A DNA stretch of 64,000 bases from Streptomyces xanthii (GTDB taxonomy: Bacteria > Actinomycetota > Actinomycetes > Streptomycetales > Streptomycetaceae), in NCBI RefSeq assembly GCF_014621695.1, contig NZ_CP061281.1, forward strand, positions 558,001 to 622,000. Direction: 5' to 3'. The notes below the pieces were generated by a model. That model was not told where the DNA came from, made no database searches, and saw only the letters and a program-made list of their open reading frames with translations. How positions within the stretch are numbered: position 1 is the first letter of the stretch; each line of letters begins with the position of its first letter. This document shows positions 24,999 to 33,807 of this stretch, piece by piece. The position numbers and the translations under genes are program-made.

Positions 24999-25171
24999 GA
25001 GTACCTCACCATGCAGACGCGAAGCGGTTGGGACGGTTGCATCCGCACCCTGGACAGCACATTCGCTCCCGCATCTGACTTCGAGGCAGTACGCGTCCGC
25101 GCTCCGGGAAACCTCAACTCCTGCCGATAGATTGACCCTTGACCGAGCATCGGCAAGATCCGGAGGACCGC

Positions 25172-25990
25172 GTGACCGACATATCCGCCGCGTCGATCGA
25201 GGCGCGCAAGCGCATCAGGACCGATCAGCCGCACACCGCCCGGATCTGGAACTACTGGCTGGGCGGCAAGGACAACTACGAGGTCGACCAGGCGGCCGGT
25301 GACCAGATCCGCGCACTGCACCCGGGGATCGGGGACTACGCCGTCGCCGACCGGCGGTTCCTCGGGCGCGCCGTGCGCCACCTCGCCGAGGAGTGCGGGA
25401 TCCGGCAGTTCCTCGACGTCGGCACCGGGCTGCCGACCGCCGACAACACGCACGAGGTCGCGCAGCGCGTCGCGCCGGAGTCCCGCGTCGTCTACGTCGA
25501 CAACGACCCCATCGTGCTGGCCCACGCCGAGGCGCTGCTGACCAGCACGCCGGAGGGTCGCACCGCGTACCTGGACCTGGATCTCCGCGACGTCGACGCC
25601 GTTCTGGAAGAGGCGGCGCGCGTCCTGGACCTCAGCGAGCCGGTGGCGCTGATCCTCCTCGGCGTCGTCATCTTCGTGGAGGAGGACGAGGAGGCGTACG
25701 GGGTCGTGCGGCGGCTGATGGACGCCCTGCCCCCGGGCAGCCATCTCGTCCTCTCGCACACCATCACCCGGGCCGACATGCCGGACGTCGACGCGGCGGT
25801 GGCGTTCTGGAACGAGCACGGCACGCCCCGGCTGACGCAGCGGACGCCGGCCGCGGTCGCCGCCTTCTTCGACGGCCTCGACCTGCTCGAACCGGGCGTC
25901 GTCTCCTGCAACCACTGGCGTCCGGACGACGGCGGGGCGGAACTGCCCGCCGAGGTGGCGATGTTCGGCGGGGTCGGGCGCAAGTCCTGA
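25172..25990 (+). CDS. SAM-dependent methyltransferase of the DUF574 family
   Basis: The 272-residue protein fits the actinobacterial family PF04672: RIWNYWLGGKDNYEVDQAAG near the N terminus, FLDVGTGLPTADNTHEVAQ as motif I, and YVDNDPIVLAHA as motif II. GTG 25172 is chosen over the longer TTG at 25139 because GGAGG lies five bases upstream. These proteins are abundant in Streptomyces and their substrates are largely unknown. The gene follows the broken methyltransferase divergently. Confidence 0.88.
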   Translation: MTDISAASIEARKRIRTDQPHTARIWNYWLGGKDNYEVDQAAGDQIRALHPGIGDYAVADRRFLGRAVRHLAEECGIRQFLDVGTGLPTADNTHEVAQRVAPESRVVYVDNDPIVLAHAEALLTSTPEGRTAYLDLDLRDVDAVLEEAARVLDLSEPVALILLGVVIFVEEDEEAYGVVRRLMDALPPGSHLVLSHTITRADMPDVDAAVAFWNEHGTPRLTQRTPAAVAAFFDGLDLLEPGVVSCNHWRPDDGGAELPAEVAMFGGVGRKS

Positions 25991-26032
25991 CGGACGCCCG
26001 GAGCCGAGGGGCCCCCGCGCGGCCGCACATCA

Positions 26033-26064
26033 GCCGATCGGATGATCCTTCACCACCGATCGGC
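26033..26064. promoter_or_regulatory. Repeated CCGATCGG palindromes upstream of the HbpS-like gene
   Basis: GCCGATCGG at 26033-26041 and CCGATCGGC at 26056-26064 are each built on the palindrome CCGATCGG and together form an inverted repeat around 14 nt. They may be a regulator site for the gene at 26177 or a weak terminator of the methyltransferase. Confidence 0.4.
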
Positions 26065-26176
26065 GTGCGGAACGCAGCCGAGATTCCGAAGGAGTCGCCG
26101 GATACGCCGCGGAGACTGAGGGCAGAGCGGGACGGCTGGTTCCCGCACCACCCCGGCACTTTCTGAGGAGCCCTCG

Positions 26177-26731
26177 TTGAAGCACGCAATGAAGCCCCGT
26201 CGCAAGCGGGTACTGATGGGCGCGGGTGTCGCCGCCGTACTGGCCGCGGGTACCGCCGGGGTGCTCTCCGCCAACGCGTCGGAAACCACGCCCGCCGCCA
26301 CGGTCTCGGAGGCCGCCGGTGACAACCTGCGCCAGACCACGCACCTGACCGTCGACGCCGCGTCGAAGGCCGCCCAGGCCGCGCTCGACGCCGCCGAGAA
26401 GGAGGGCCAGCGCGTCTCCGTGGCCGTCGTCGACCGCAACGGCAACACCATCCTGACCCTGCGCGGCGACGGTGCCGGCCCGCAGTCCTACGAGGCCGCC
26501 GAGAAGAAGGCGTTCACCGCCGTCTCCTGGAACGCCCCGACCTCCGAGCTGGTCAAGCGTCTCGAGAACGCCCCGACCCTGAAGGACATCCCGGGCACCC
26601 TCTTCCTCGGCGGCGGCGCTCCGGTCGCCACCGAGGGCGCCCCCATCGCGGGCATCGGTGTCGCGGGCGCGCCTTCGGGCGACCTGGACGAGAAGTTCGC
26701 GAAGGCGGGCGTCGCCGCGCTGGAGCAGTAG
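26177..26731 (+). CDS. Exported HbpS/GlcG-like protein
   Basis: The 184-residue protein has a signal peptide (KPRRKR, hydrophobic core, ending near ANA at about residue 35) and a GlcG/HbpS domain: LTVDAASKAAQAALDAAEKEG, VAVVDRNGNTILTLRGDGA, then APIAGIGVAGAPSGDLDEKFAKAG. HbpS of Streptomyces reticuli binds heme and controls the SenS/SenR system. No such two-component pair is next to this gene, so a free-standing heme-binding or redox-sensing role is only inferred. The start is TTG 26177, with GAGGAG six bases upstream. ATG 26189 is too far from that site. Confidence 0.87.
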   Translation: MKHAMKPRRKRVLMGAGVAAVLAAGTAGVLSANASETTPAATVSEAAGDNLRQTTHLTVDAASKAAQAALDAAEKEGQRVSVAVVDRNGNTILTLRGDGAGPQSYEAAEKKAFTAVSWNAPTSELVKRLENAPTLKDIPGTLFLGGGAPVATEGAPIAGIGVAGAPSGDLDEKFAKAGVAALEQ

Positions 26732-26759
26732 TCCGCACGCCCCGCGCACGGCAACACCG

Positions 26760-26793
26760 AAGCGGCACCCGAGTCCTGACTCGGGTGCCGCTT
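26760..26793. terminator. Strong hairpin terminator
   Basis: AAGCGGCACCCGAGTC (26760-26775) pairs perfectly with GACTCGGGTGCCGCTT (26778-26793). It lies between the converging HbpS-like and hydrolase genes and can serve both. Confidence 0.85.
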
Positions 26794-26834
26794 GCGCGTA
26801 GAGAAATGTGAGAACGGAGGGCGCCGGCTCGCGT

Positions 26835-27680
26835 CTACCCGAGCGCGAGCATCGCCTCGGCGACCTCCTCGACCGCCCCGGCGCCGATCGCGGTGCCGCA
26901 CTCCTCCAGGACGAGCAGCCGCGCCCCGGGGATCTCCCGGGCGAGCGCCTCGCCGTTGCCCACGGGGAAGAACGGGTCGCGGCGGCCGTGGACGACGAGG
27001 GTGGGGCGCGCGAGACCGGGCAGCCGCTCGCGCCAACGGGGGCGGCAGTCGAGCCGGGAGAAGACCATGCCCAGTTGGTTGGCCGCGTGGACCTGGGGAT
27101 CGTCGCCCGGGGTGCGGTCCCACACGCGCGCCGCGGTCTCCCGTGCGGCGCCGGGGTCGTTGCCGAGCACTTCGGCGCCGGCCGCGGCGAACTCCGCCAC
27201 CTCGTCGCGGTCGCTCCAGTCGGGCTGCGGCCGCGAGAACAGCCGGCCGAGTGCCGCCTGGTCGTGGTCGGGGAGGTCGTCGTCGACCGGGCCCGGGGCG
27301 ACCGGGCGGGTCCCGGCCAGGGTGAGCGCCGAGAACGCCTCCGGGTGATCGAGCACGGCCACCTGCGCGACCATGCCCGCGACGCCGATCCCCGCGAGAT
27401 GCGCGGGGCCGCCGCCGAGCGTGCCGACCAGGGCCGCCGCGTCGGCCGCGAGGTCGCGGAGCGTGTACGCGGGCGCCTCGGGATCACCGGCCGTCGACGC
27501 GCCGCTGTCGCGCAGGTCGTAGCGCACCACGCGCCGGCCTCCCGCGGCCAGCCGCTCGCACAGCGCGTCGGGCCAGGACAGCATGGTCGTCCCGCCGGCG
27601 AGGAGGATCAGGGGCGCGTCGTGGTCGCCGAAGGACTCGATGCCCAGATCGACCCCGCGGACGTGGACGGTGGTGGTCAT
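26835..27680 (-). CDS. Alpha/beta-hydrolase-fold protein lacking the catalytic serine
   Basis: The 281-residue protein follows the fold of small alpha/beta hydrolases (LILLAGGTTMLSW, VRYDLRDSGAS, VVHGRRDPFFP with a likely acid residue). At the nucleophile elbow it reads GIGVAG (residues 97-102) instead of GxSxGG, so serine is replaced by Gly99. The usual C-terminal GH motif is also absent (LEECGTAIG). It is therefore probably not a serine hydrolase. It may be a binding or cofactor-free enzyme relative. It starts at ATG 27680 and shares a terminator with the HbpS-like gene. Confidence 0.82.
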   Translation of the reverse strand: MTTTVHVRGVDLGIESFGDHDAPLILLAGGTTMLSWPDALCERLAAGGRRVVRYDLRDSGASTAGDPEAPAYTLRDLAADAAALVGTLGGGPAHLAGIGVAGMVAQVAVLDHPEAFSALTLAGTRPVAPGPVDDDLPDHDQAALGRLFSRPQPDWSDRDEVAEFAAAGAEVLGNDPGAARETAARVWDRTPGDDPQVHAANQLGMVFSRLDCRPRWRERLPGLARPTLVVHGRRDPFFPVGNGEALAREIPGARLLVLEECGTAIGAGAVEEVAEAMLALG

Positions 27681-27830
27681 CGCACCACCGTATCCGCCGC
27701 GCCGCACCCAGGGACGGATTCACTTAATTCCCATTTATCCCTTTAGTCCCGTTTATCCACTTCTGTGACGGTGACCCGCCAAGAGGGGACCCAACGGGGA
27801 CGTCACAGAAGCGAAAGAGGGTGCTGCGGA

Positions 27831-28760
27831 ATGATCACCCAGGAGCAGATCCCGGCGGTACTGGAACACCCGGTCCACGACGCGGAAGGGAACAAGATCG
27901 GGAACGCGAAGCACATCTTCTACGACGACGCCACGGGCCGCCCGGAATGGGTCACCGTCAAGACGGGCCTGTTCGGCAGCCACGAGTCGTTCGCACCGAT
28001 CCGCGACGCGGCCATGGTCGGGGAACACCTCGAACTCCCCTACCCCAAGGACAAGGTCAAGGACGCTCCCAACGTCGACGTGGACAACGGCGGCCACCTG
28101 TCCGTGGCAGAGGAACAGCGCCTCTACGACTACTACGGCATCGCCTGGGACGACGCCTGGCAACGGGCCAACGAGCCCGGTGAGGGTGGCTGGGCCCACG
28201 GCGGCCCCGCGGCGGGCGACGGCATGGCCGGCGCGGGCGGCGGCATGGCTGCCGCGGCGGGCGGCACGGGTACGGCCGCCGGCTTCAAGGGCCCCGACGA
28301 AGCCGCCGGAACCGAGGAGCAGCGGGCCGGCACGGCCGAGCGGGAGCGGACCGGCATGGCCTCCGGCGACGACGCGATGACGCGGTCCGAGGAGCGCATG
28401 CACGTCGGCACCGAGCGCTACGAGTCGGGCCGGGCACGGCTGCGCAAGTACGTCGTGACGGAAGAGGTCGAACAGACCGTCCCCGTCAGCCACGAGGAGG
28501 TCCGGCTGGTGCGTGAGCCCATCACGGAGGCCAACGTGGACGACTCCCTGCGCGGCCCGGAGATCAGCGAGGCCGAGCACGAGGTCACCCTGCACGCCGA
28601 ACGCCCCGTGGTGGAGACCGAGGCCGTCCCGGTGGAGCGCGTCCGGCTGACCACCGAGGAGCGCACCGAGGAGCGCACGGTCACGGGCGAGGTCCGCAAG
28701 GAGGAGATCGCCCTCGAGGGCGTCGACGAGACCGGCGAGGAGCAGCGCCGGAGCATGTAG
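27831..28760 (+). CDS. PRC-barrel and DUF2382 stress-associated protein
   Basis: The 309-residue protein has a PRC-barrel at residues about 5-75 (VHDAEGNKIGNAKHIFYDD, then PEWVTVKTG). A glycine/alanine-rich flexible linker follows at 125-160. A charged C-terminal DUF2382 domain (KYVVTEEVEQTVPVSHEEV, EEVRLVREPI) has a repeated Val/Glu pattern. DUF2382 proteins are often induced by osmotic or general stress. It leads a run of small proteins before Ku. The role is probably structural or sensory, with no enzyme motif. Confidence 0.88.
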   Translation: MITQEQIPAVLEHPVHDAEGNKIGNAKHIFYDDATGRPEWVTVKTGLFGSHESFAPIRDAAMVGEHLELPYPKDKVKDAPNVDVDNGGHLSVAEEQRLYDYYGIAWDDAWQRANEPGEGGWAHGGPAAGDGMAGAGGGMAAAAGGTGTAAGFKGPDEAAGTEEQRAGTAERERTGMASGDDAMTRSEERMHVGTERYESGRARLRKYVVTEEVEQTVPVSHEEVRLVREPITEANVDDSLRGPEISEAEHEVTLHAERPVVETEAVPVERVRLTTEERTEERTVTGEVRKEEIALEGVDETGEEQRRSM

Positions 28761-28798
28761 GCGCGCGAGCGCGGCGCGGACCGTAGCGTCCGTTCGAA

Positions 28799-28823
28799 GA
28801 CGGCGGCCTTCCCGGCCGCCGTC
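28799..28823. terminator. Hairpin after the PRC-barrel gene
   Basis: GACGGCGGCC (28799-28808) and GGCCGCCGTC (28814-28823) form a perfect 10-bp stem with a 5-nt loop, 39 bp after the stop codon. Confidence 0.65.
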
Positions 28824-28937
28824 GGCCTCCCCGGCAGGCCGTCGGACCGTCGCGGGCCGTTTCGACCGTGGGGATCCGGGCACTCGGCCCGCACATCCGC
28901 ATTGATGCCTCTCACAGTCTTGGAGGGGGTTCTCCTC

Positions 28938-29495
28938 ATGTCGACAGGGACACTGCTGGCGATCGTCATTCCCGTCGCCGTGGTCGTCGCCCTGCTGTTC
29001 GTGGCGGTCACGCTGTTCATGCGCCGCCGGAACCTGCGCGAGCGTTTCGGCCCGGAGTACGAGCGGACGGTGGACGACGCCGACAGCCGCAGGGAGGCCG
29101 AGCGCGAGCTCAAGGCGCGCGAGCGGCGCCACGACGCGCTGGACATCAAGCCGCTCGACCGTCAGGCCAAGGACCGCTACACCCGGGACTGGGCCACCGT
29201 GCAAGAGGACTTCGTGGACCACCCCGAGGGTGCCGTGCACGACGCCGACGACCTGGTGACCTCGCTGATGCACGAACGCGGCTATCCGACCGAGGACTTC
29301 GACCAGCGGCTCAAGGACCTCTCGGTGGAGCACGGGCGGACGCTGGAGCACTACCGGGCCGCCCACGAGGTGGACGAACTCACCGACCGGCACCAGGCGA
29401 CGACGGAGCAGCTGCGCGGCGCCATGGTGCACTACCGCGCCCTCTTCGACGAACTGCTCTCCGACGGGGGCGGACCCCGCCACGCCCGCGCCTGA
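28938..29495 (+). CDS. Membrane-anchored protein of a small stress-associated family
   Basis: The 185-residue protein has one N-terminal membrane helix (residues about 5-27) followed by a charged soluble region. The region includes RYTRDWATVQEDFVDHPEGA and a C-terminal helix HYRALFDELL. The next gene shares both motifs, so the two are paralogues. ATG 28938 is preceded by GGAGG. I do not know a function. The acidic/basic helical tail suggests a protein-protein or envelope role. Confidence 0.75.
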   Translation: MSTGTLLAIVIPVAVVVALLFVAVTLFMRRRNLRERFGPEYERTVDDADSRREAERELKARERRHDALDIKPLDRQAKDRYTRDWATVQEDFVDHPEGAVHDADDLVTSLMHERGYPTEDFDQRLKDLSVEHGRTLEHYRAAHEVDELTDRHQATTEQLRGAMVHYRALFDELLSDGGGPRHARA

Positions 29496-29532
29496 GCGGC
29501 CCCGGACACGTGGCCCTGAACAAGGAGGAGAG

Positions 29533-30030
29533 ATGCAAAGGGACGAGACTCCCGGCCGCCCCGCCACGCAGGACGGTCCGCCCACCGACGCGGCGCAGGT
29601 ACCGACCTTCCCCGGCGAGGCGACGACAGGGACGGGCGAGCCCGATACGGAGACGACGAGGCAGGGCAAGCCCCAGACGGAGACGACGGGGATGAGCCAG
29701 CCCGTCGACGACGAGCGGCCCGGTGAGGCCGCGGCCGCCACCGAGTCCGGGGAAGAGGACGTTCCGCAACTCCTCACCCCCGCCGACGAGGACAGGTTCC
29801 GCGCGCGCTGGCAGTCGGTGCAGAGCAAGTTCGTCGACGACCCGCGCGAGGCCGTCCGTACCGCCGACACCCTCGTCGCCGAGGTGATGCAGCAGCTCGC
29901 CGCCACCTTCGCCGACCACAAGCAGGACCTGGAAGGCCAGTGGAACAGGGGTGAGCAGGCGGACACCGAGGACCTGCGTCAGGCCCTGCGTCACTACCGT
30001 TCGTTCTTCAACCGACTGTTGGTCACCTGA
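29533..30030 (+). CDS. Soluble paralogue of the preceding protein
   Basis: The 165-residue protein has a disordered, Thr/Glu/Gly-rich first half and a helical second half with RWQSVQSKFVDDPREAV and HYRSFFNRLL. These correspond to the conserved motifs of the gene at 28938. It lacks the membrane helix. AAGGAGGAG stands directly before the ATG, giving one of the strongest ribosome sites in the window. Function is unknown. The pair looks like a tandem duplication with loss or gain of a membrane anchor. Confidence 0.72.
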   Translation: MQRDETPGRPATQDGPPTDAAQVPTFPGEATTGTGEPDTETTRQGKPQTETTGMSQPVDDERPGEAAAATESGEEDVPQLLTPADEDRFRARWQSVQSKFVDDPREAVRTADTLVAEVMQQLAATFADHKQDLEGQWNRGEQADTEDLRQALRHYRSFFNRLLVT

Positions 30031-30056
30031 CCGTCTCTCCCCGGGAGATGATTCAC

Positions 30057-30398
30057 ATGCGGGCCCTGGGACTTCTTCTCCTCGCCGCCACCGGCGCCTT
30101 CACCGCTCTGGCGATCGCCGGCAATCTCGGAGGCGGCCCCGAGTACACCGTGTCCGTGCTCGACCACGACATCGCCACCATGAACACGCTGGCGATCTTC
30201 TGCTCCGGCCTGGCCCTCGCACTCGTCTTCTGCCTCGGACTGGCCATGGCCCTGCGCGGCACCTCCCACCACCACGCCAGGACCGCGCGGCCGCGCGAGA
30301 CGGGCGGCGGGCGCACCCACCGCTGGATGCGGCGCGGCTCCGACGCCTCCGCGACCGGGCGCGGTCACGCCTCGCACCGGCGCAGCAGGCCGGCCTAG
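30057..30398 (+). CDS. Small two-helix membrane protein
   Basis: The 113-residue protein has two hydrophobic helices (about residues 3-22 and 44-66) and an arginine/histidine-rich cytoplasmic tail. ATG 30057 is preferred over ATG 30048 because GGGAG (30043-30047) then has a normal nine-base gap. It lies 26 bp after the previous gene and 30 bp before Ku, so it is probably in the same transcript. No family was recognised. Confidence 0.65.
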   Translation: MRALGLLLLAATGAFTALAIAGNLGGGPEYTVSVLDHDIATMNTLAIFCSGLALALVFCLGLAMALRGTSHHHARTARPRETGGGRTHRWMRRGSDASATGRGHASHRRSRPA

Positions 30399-30428
30399 GC
30401 GTCCGGCCGGCCGAGGACGGCGACCGCC

Positions 30429-31346
30429 ATGGCTCGAGCCGTATGGGGCGGGGCACTGACCTTCGGGCTGGTGTCCCTGCCGGTACGCCTGTTCACGGCG
30501 ACGGACAGCCACGCCGTCCACTTCCATCAACTGGAGCGCGGCACCTCGGACCGCGTCCGCAACCGGCGGGTGAACGAACGCACCGGCGACGAGGTGCCGC
30601 TCGACGCGATCGTCAAGGGGTACGACGTCGGCGACGAGTACGTGCTCGTCGAACCCGGCGAACTCGACGACATCGCCCCGGGACGGTCGAAGTCCCTCGA
30701 GATCGACGGCTTCGTGGACCTCGACGACATCGCACCTGTCTTCTTCGACAAGACGTACTACCTCGCCCCGAAGGGCAAGGACTTCGGCAAGACGTACGCG
30801 CTGCTGGCGAAGGCGATGGAGCACCAGGACAAGGCGGCGATCGCCACGTTCGTCATGCGCAACCGTGAGTACCTGGTCGCTGTGAAGGCCGAGTCGGGAC
30901 TGCTCACGCTGCACACCCTGCACTGGGCCGACGAGATCCGGGACCCGCGCAAGCTCGACTCGCTGCCCGGCCGGGTCAAGGTCTCCGACCGGGAGGTACG
31001 GATGGCCGAGCGGCTCATCGACGAGCTGAGCATGGAGTGGGACCCCGAGGAGTTCCACGACACCTACCAGGAGCGGGTGGCGCGGCTCGTCGAGGCCAAA
31101 CGGACCGGCGAGCCGGTCGAACGGGCCGATCCCCCGGCGGAGTCGACCAACGTCGTCGACCTCATGGACGCCCTGCGCGCGAGCGTGGACCGGGCGAAGA
31201 AGCCCACGGATCTCGGCTCCCTGACCAAGAAGGAGCTCTACGAGAAGGCCGCCGAGGCCGGCGTCCCGGGCCGCTCCTCCATGAACCGCGACGAACTCGT
31301 CAAGGCACTGTCCGAGACATCCGGCCGGCGCAGGTCCGCCGCCTGA
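30429..31346 (+). CDS. ku: Non-homologous end-joining protein Ku
   Basis: The 305-residue protein matches bacterial Ku from its start (ARAVWGGALTFGLVSLPVRLF) through KTYYLAPKGKDFGKTYALL and WADEIRDP. It has a C-terminal SAP/Rho-N-like segment (LTKKELYEKAAEAGVPGRSSM). Ku forms a ring on DNA double-strand breaks and recruits LigD. No ligD is present in the window. The next gene encodes another DNA-damage protein, and the upstream genes look stress-related, which suggests a stress or sporulation role. Confidence 0.95.
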   Translation: MARAVWGGALTFGLVSLPVRLFTATDSHAVHFHQLERGTSDRVRNRRVNERTGDEVPLDAIVKGYDVGDEYVLVEPGELDDIAPGRSKSLEIDGFVDLDDIAPVFFDKTYYLAPKGKDFGKTYALLAKAMEHQDKAAIATFVMRNREYLVAVKAESGLLTLHTLHWADEIRDPRKLDSLPGRVKVSDREVRMAERLIDELSMEWDPEEFHDTYQERVARLVEAKRTGEPVERADPPAESTNVVDLMDALRASVDRAKKPTDLGSLTKKELYEKAAEAGVPGRSSMNRDELVKALSETSGRRRSAA

Positions 31347-31374
31347 CCCCCGCCGCAGAGAGAGAGCGGACGAC

Positions 31375-32070
31375 ATGACGCACCAGGCACCGGACGGGGA
31401 GGAGGGCGCGGCGCCCTACCTTCCCTCCCGCGGCGGACTGCCCACCCTGCGGCGCGCGGCGGCCGACTGCCGCGGCTGCCCCCTGTACAAGGACGCCACC
31501 CAGACGGTCTTCGGCTCCGGGACGCGGTCCGCGCGGCTGATGCTGATCGGGGAACAGCCGGGCGACCAGGAGGACGTGCGGGGTCTCCCCTTCGTCGGCC
31601 CGGCGGGCAAACTGCTGCGCAAGGCGCTGGGCGAGGCCGGCATCAGCGAGAAGGACGCCTATCTCACGAACGCGGTGAAGCACTTCAAGTTCGAGCGGCA
31701 GGGGTCGGGCAGACGCCGCATCCACAAGACCCCGGACCTCCATGAGCTGAAGGCGTGCCGGCCGTGGCTCGCCGCCGAACTGAAGGCGGTCGAACCTGAG
31801 TTGGTGGTCGCCCTGGGCGCCACCGCGGGCAAGGCGCTCCTCGGCAGCTCCTTCCGCGTCGGCGAACAGCGCGGGCTCCTGCTGCCTGCCCCGGACTGGG
31901 ACGACCTGGGCCATGCGGCGGCGACGAGCGGTGCCGCGCCGGGGCACGGTCTCGTGTGCACGGTCCACCCGTCGGCGGTGCTGAGGGCGGACGACCGCGA
32001 GAGCGCGTACGAGGGGCTGCTCTCGGACCTCGGTGTGGCGGCCGAGGCTCTTGCCTCCGGCGGGCGTTGA
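31375..32070 (+). CDS. udgX: UdgX-type uracil-DNA crosslinking glycosylase
   Basis: The 231-residue protein belongs to the uracil-DNA glycosylase superfamily (GEQPGDQED at residues 59-67, FVGPAGKLL, and a late VHPSAVL). It has the UdgX-specific loop RRRIHK (residues 113-118). His117 corresponds to the histidine that, in Mycobacterium smegmatis UdgX, forms a covalent bond with the DNA after removing uracil. An N-terminal CxxC (32, 35) fits the iron-sulfur centre of the family. It follows ku by 28 bp, and the two are probably co-transcribed. Confidence 0.92.
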   Translation: MTHQAPDGEEGAAPYLPSRGGLPTLRRAAADCRGCPLYKDATQTVFGSGTRSARLMLIGEQPGDQEDVRGLPFVGPAGKLLRKALGEAGISEKDAYLTNAVKHFKFERQGSGRRRIHKTPDLHELKACRPWLAAELKAVEPELVVALGATAGKALLGSSFRVGEQRGLLLPAPDWDDLGHAAATSGAAPGHGLVCTVHPSAVLRADDRESAYEGLLSDLGVAAEALASGGR

Positions 32071-32073
32071 CGC

Positions 32074-33807
32074 TCACGGATCCACGCGGCGCAGGGCGAG
32101 GAGCGTGGCGTCGTCGTGGCGGTGCGGCCCGTCGAGGCGTTCGACGAGTCGCTCCGTGTAGTGGAGGAGCCCGAGGCGGCCGGGCGGGGGCGGATCCGAG
32201 GCGAAGCAGTCCTCGGCCTGTGCGAGGAAGCGGGCCGTGTCGCGGTCCGGGTCGCCGGGGCGCCGCTCCGTGAGCCCGTCCGAGTACATCAGGACGATGT
32301 CGTCGGCCCGCAGCCGCGTCTCGACGGCGCTGTACGAGATGCCCGGCAGCACGCCCAGCGAGAGTCCGGGGCCGCCTTCGGGCGAGGGCAGGACGGCGGC
32401 GCGGCCGTCGCGGATCAGGACCGGTCGCGGGTGACCGGCGCAGGTCCAGCGCAGTACGGAGCCCTCCGGGTGGTACCGGGCGACGATGGCGGTGGCCGTG
32501 GACTCGTCGCCGTCCGCGCACGCCGCCTCGTTCAGCCATCGCGTCAGCTGCTCGACGGGCTGCTCGGTGTACGTGAGCCCGGCGAGGGCGTAGCGGAGTT
32601 TGGCCATGAGGGTGACGGCCGCGAGCCCGTGCCCGCGTGCGTCGCCGAGGGCGATCAGCAGTCGGCCGTCGGGCACGCGCCGGGCCTTGTACCAGTCGCC
32701 GCCCACTCCGGCCTCGCGGGCGTCGGGCCGGTAGACGACCGCGGCCTGGAGCCCGTAGGTGGCCAGTTCGTCCTGGAAGTGGGGCAGGACGGCTTCGCGC
32801 AGGGCCTCCGCGACCTCGGCGAGGGTCTCGGCCCGCTGGCGCTGGAGGCGCGCCTCCCGTGCCGTGCGTTCGGCCGTCTCGCGTCGCCGTCGCTCGGCCG
32901 TCACGTCGCTGAGCACGGCGCGCACGGCCCAGACGAGGCCGCCCGGGGCGATGCGGACGGGCTCCGCGGTCATCCGGACGACCCGCCCGGTCTGGCCGCG
33001 GAGCCGGAGTTCGCAGGAGGCGGTGCGTTTGCGCAGGATGACGTCGTACAGCATCTGGTAGTAGCCGGGCAGTCCGTCGTTCGTCACGGCGGCCGCCAGG
33101 TCGCCGAGGGTGGGCAGGGCGCTGCCCGGGGGCAGGCCCATCACCTGGCGGAAGCCGCGGGAGGGTTCGATCCCGTCGTCGCCGAGATTCCACTCCGCCC
33201 AGCAGGTGCGGACCAGGTGCTGGGCGGCCGCCGCCATCCGCAGCCGGTTCCCGCGCTCCCAGGTCAGCAGCAGCTGGTCGCCGCACGGTGCGACCCGGAC
33301 CTCGTCGTTGACGCGGACGGGGCCCTGGGTGCCGCCGCCCGCCATCCATTCGACGGTCGTGGGGCCCTGGGGCTCGCGCAGGCGGTGGGCGCGGGCGATC
33401 AGCTCGGGCAGCCGTGAGGCGCGCAGGGCGGGGAACCGCTCGTAGAGGGAGACGGGCCCGGACCCGGGCGGCACCGAGCCGCCGTGCATGCGTGCCACGG
33501 AGTAGGCCACGGCCTCGGTGTTCTGGGCCACGTGGAGGACATCGCTGATCGCGCCGTCGGCGCCGGTCACCGGCTGGAGCAGCAGGGCGGGCATCGGGAG
33601 GGCGTCCAGCACCTCCTGGCCGGACGGGTGGTGCGTCGTGACCGACGGCGGGTCAGTGCGGGGGCGGTCGGTGGCAGGAGGGTGAGCGCGCCGGTCGTGG
33701 TCGCGCGCGTAGGTGAGCACGCGCCGGCGCTGGGCGAGGAGCAGTTCCTTGATCGCGCCCAGTTCCAGCCGGGCGCGTGCGTCGGGCACCGAGGAGGGAC
33801 GGTCCAT
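32074..33807 (-). CDS. SpoIIE-type PP2C serine phosphatase with PAS sensor region
   Basis: The 577-residue protein has PAS-like segments in its first half (EVLDALPMPALLLQPV and ELRLRGQTGRVVRMTAEPV). A helical linker with RQRAETLAEVAEALREAVLP leads to a C-terminal SpoIIE phosphatase with VGGDWYKARRVPDGRLLIALGDARGHGLAA and MYSDGLTERR. Such proteins dephosphorylate anti-sigma-factor antagonists and so control sigma-B-like stress sigma factors. No such partner is in the window. It converges on udgX with only 3 bp between the stops. Confidence 0.92.
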   Translation of the reverse strand: MDRPSSVPDARARLELGAIKELLLAQRRRVLTYARDHDRRAHPPATDRPRTDPPSVTTHHPSGQEVLDALPMPALLLQPVTGADGAISDVLHVAQNTEAVAYSVARMHGGSVPPGSGPVSLYERFPALRASRLPELIARAHRLREPQGPTTVEWMAGGGTQGPVRVNDEVRVAPCGDQLLLTWERGNRLRMAAAAQHLVRTCWAEWNLGDDGIEPSRGFRQVMGLPPGSALPTLGDLAAAVTNDGLPGYYQMLYDVILRKRTASCELRLRGQTGRVVRMTAEPVRIAPGGLVWAVRAVLSDVTAERRRRETAERTAREARLQRQRAETLAEVAEALREAVLPHFQDELATYGLQAAVVYRPDAREAGVGGDWYKARRVPDGRLLIALGDARGHGLAAVTLMAKLRYALAGLTYTEQPVEQLTRWLNEAACADGDESTATAIVARYHPEGSVLRWTCAGHPRPVLIRDGRAAVLPSPEGGPGLSLGVLPGISYSAVETRLRADDIVLMYSDGLTERRPGDPDRDTARFLAQAEDCFASDPPPPGRLGLLHYTERLVERLDGPHRHDDATLLALRRVDP

